Below are positions 5,761 through 6,682 of a stretch of DNA of 6,682 nucleotides, piece after piece (positions within the stretch are counted from its first letter, which is position 1; every line of letters begins with the position of its first letter). The stretch is from Gp6-AA40 sp050742535 (GTDB taxonomy: Bacteria > Acidobacteriota > Vicinamibacteria > Vicinamibacterales > UBA2999). Where the stretch lies: the NCBI GenBank assembly GCA_050742535.1, contig JBOGIQ010000337.1:1-6682 (forward strand). The letters are read 5' to 3'. Made by a program: the position numbers and the translations under genes. Below the pieces are notes generated by a model. It searched no databases. It was not told where the DNA came from and worked only from the letters and a program-made list of their open reading frames with translations.

Positions 5761-5772
5761 ACAAACGTTTGT
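5761..5772. promoter_or_regulatory. 12-bp perfect palindrome, possible operator
   Basis: ACAAACGTTTGT is a perfect palindrome in the gap between the TIGR03435 gene and the CARDB-like gene, about 100 bases upstream of the latter's candidate -35. The AAACGTTT centre with a central CG is reminiscent of LacI/GalR-type operators, but no regulator gene is in view and a chance occurrence is possible. Confidence 0.3.
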
Positions 5773-5816
5773 GCGTGGAATGATAGGACACGACTCGAAG
5801 GAACTCTATCGACACG

Positions 5817-6682
5817 TTACTGCACTCTCTGATCGAGCTGCGGCCGTTCGAGGCGCTCGATGACGAGCATCTCCAGCTCGGTCGTGACAGGCCGCAACAT
5901 GAGGCCCAGTTGTTCTTTCACCGCCGTAAACACCGAGACGCCACCGCCCTGGTCAGCGACGCCGGGGAATTCAAACGGAAAGCCCGACCCCGGCTCTGGT
6001 GAGAATTTCAGGTCGACGTCGTAGAGGCCGACGAGCCCTGTCCGATCGACGACGGGCCGGCCGACCGCCATCTGGAGAAACACGATGAGCGCTCCAATCG
6101 GCGCCCGCCGGGTGAATATGGTGCTGATTCCGGTGCCGGAGGCGCCTTCACATCCGCCTCGTGGCGGCACTCCGGCCCGCGGCTTGGCCGCGACATCCCG
6201 CTGATCGCATTTCTCCGCTGCCGGCTGCAGCGCTCGACCCAACGGCTGGTTTCGCCCCTCGCGCTCGAGTGCATACGTGGGCACCGTGCGCTTTTCCTTT
6301 TTGGCGACGATGCGGAAGTGGTCCCGCAAAAGCGCGCGCAACAGCGCACGCGACGAACCCGGATTGAAGTGCTCTGGAGCGAGAGCACTGATATCGAAGA
6401 GATCGTGTCGTGCCCAATCCGGGTAACCTACGATGCGGTCCACTCGGGTGCTGTACGCGGCGATGATGAGCTGCAGCACGTTGACCCGCACGGCGATGAA
6501 GCGGCCGCCATCGTCAATGGCTGCGCGCGACAGCGGGTTCGATTCGGACCTGTTTTGATTCTCCCGGATGACCACGGTCTCGAACGCGGCGCCGGACCGA
6601 TCGGCGCCGGGCGGCTCGGGGGGCAGCCGGACCTGGCCGTACGCCGGGATGCTGATTGCGAGCGCAACGATGCCGCTGACGA
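5817..6682 (-). CDS. TIGR03435-family secreted protein (start beyond the right edge)
   Basis: The reading frame is open to the edge of the window, so the start codon is not visible; 287 residues plus the stop are. A GTG at 6575 is in frame but is not the start, because the frame upstream encodes a signal-peptide core (VSGIVALAISIPAYGQ, cleavage likely after AYG) and the family's first strand (AAFETVVIRENQNR, matching the usual FEVASIKPN). Counting from the first visible residue, the TIGR03435 domain is complete: GGRFIAV, then VGYPDW at 84-89, LLRALLRDHFRIV to 125, VPTYALE, two cysteines (158 and 177), GRPVVDRTGL at 207-216, YDVDLKFSPEPG, VFTAVKEQLGL, and LVIERLERP near the end. The domain is of unknown function, abundant in soil Acidobacteriota and exported. 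It is the intact counterpart of the truncated domain at 3557-4429. Its promoter lies outside the window. Confidence 0.9.
   Translation of the reverse strand, partial: VSGIVALAISIPAYGQVRLPPEPPGADRSGAAFETVVIRENQNRSESNPLSRAAIDDGGRFIAVRVNVLQLIIAAYSTRVDRIVGYPDWARHDLFDISALAPEHFNPGSSRALLRALLRDHFRIVAKKEKRTVPTYALEREGRNQPLGRALQPAAEKCDQRDVAAKPRAGVPPRGGCEGASGTGISTIFTRRAPIGALIVFLQMAVGRPVVDRTGLVGLYDVDLKFSPEPGSGFPFEFPGVADQGGGVSVFTAVKEQLGLMLRPVTTELEMLVIERLERPQLDQRVQ

Overview
The window is high-GC bacterial DNA, most likely from an Acidobacteriota soil or subsurface bacterium, perhaps the Vicinamibacteria branch. The main reason is family content. It holds a VWA protein of the acidobacterial TIGR03436 type and two proteins carrying the TIGR03435 'soil-associated' domain, both of which are strongly expanded in that phylum. 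The placement is inferred from protein families only, because there is no rRNA or housekeeping marker here. Almost every gene product appears to be exported or in the membrane.

Layout. Positions 120-2144 (minus strand) hold a two-gene unit: a 361-residue predicted lipoprotein with atypical-kinase-like motifs, then a PAP2-family membrane phosphatase whose ATG directly follows the lipoprotein stop codon. Positions 2145-2514 are intergenic, with a perfect hairpin repeat beside the next gene and one doubtful small hydrophobic reading frame. Positions 2515-3465 (minus) encode a secreted VWA protein with an intact metal-binding site. It diverges, across overlapping candidate promoters, from 3557-4429 (plus), a secreted hybrid that carries only the first part of a TIGR03435 domain followed by beta-sandwich modules. 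A convergent gap (4430-4672) contains two direct repeats that resemble the end of an insertion sequence. Positions 4673-5536 (minus) encode a protein with a Pro/Gly/Thr-rich head, a middle domain of unknown function and a CARDB-like tail; it has a perfect Shine-Dalgarno sequence and a good sigma-70-like promoter. After a gap with a 12-bp palindrome, 5817-6682 (minus) is a nearly complete TIGR03435 protein whose start lies beyond the right edge.

Functionally this looks like an accessory envelope or secretome region. It is not a recognised pathway, and I see no CRISPR array, tRNA, rRNA, intact transposase or defence operon. The best candidate for undescribed biology is the abutting pair of a kinase-like lipoprotein and a PAP2 phosphatase. 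The second is the hybrid TIGR03435 protein, which can be compared directly with the full-length family member in the same window.
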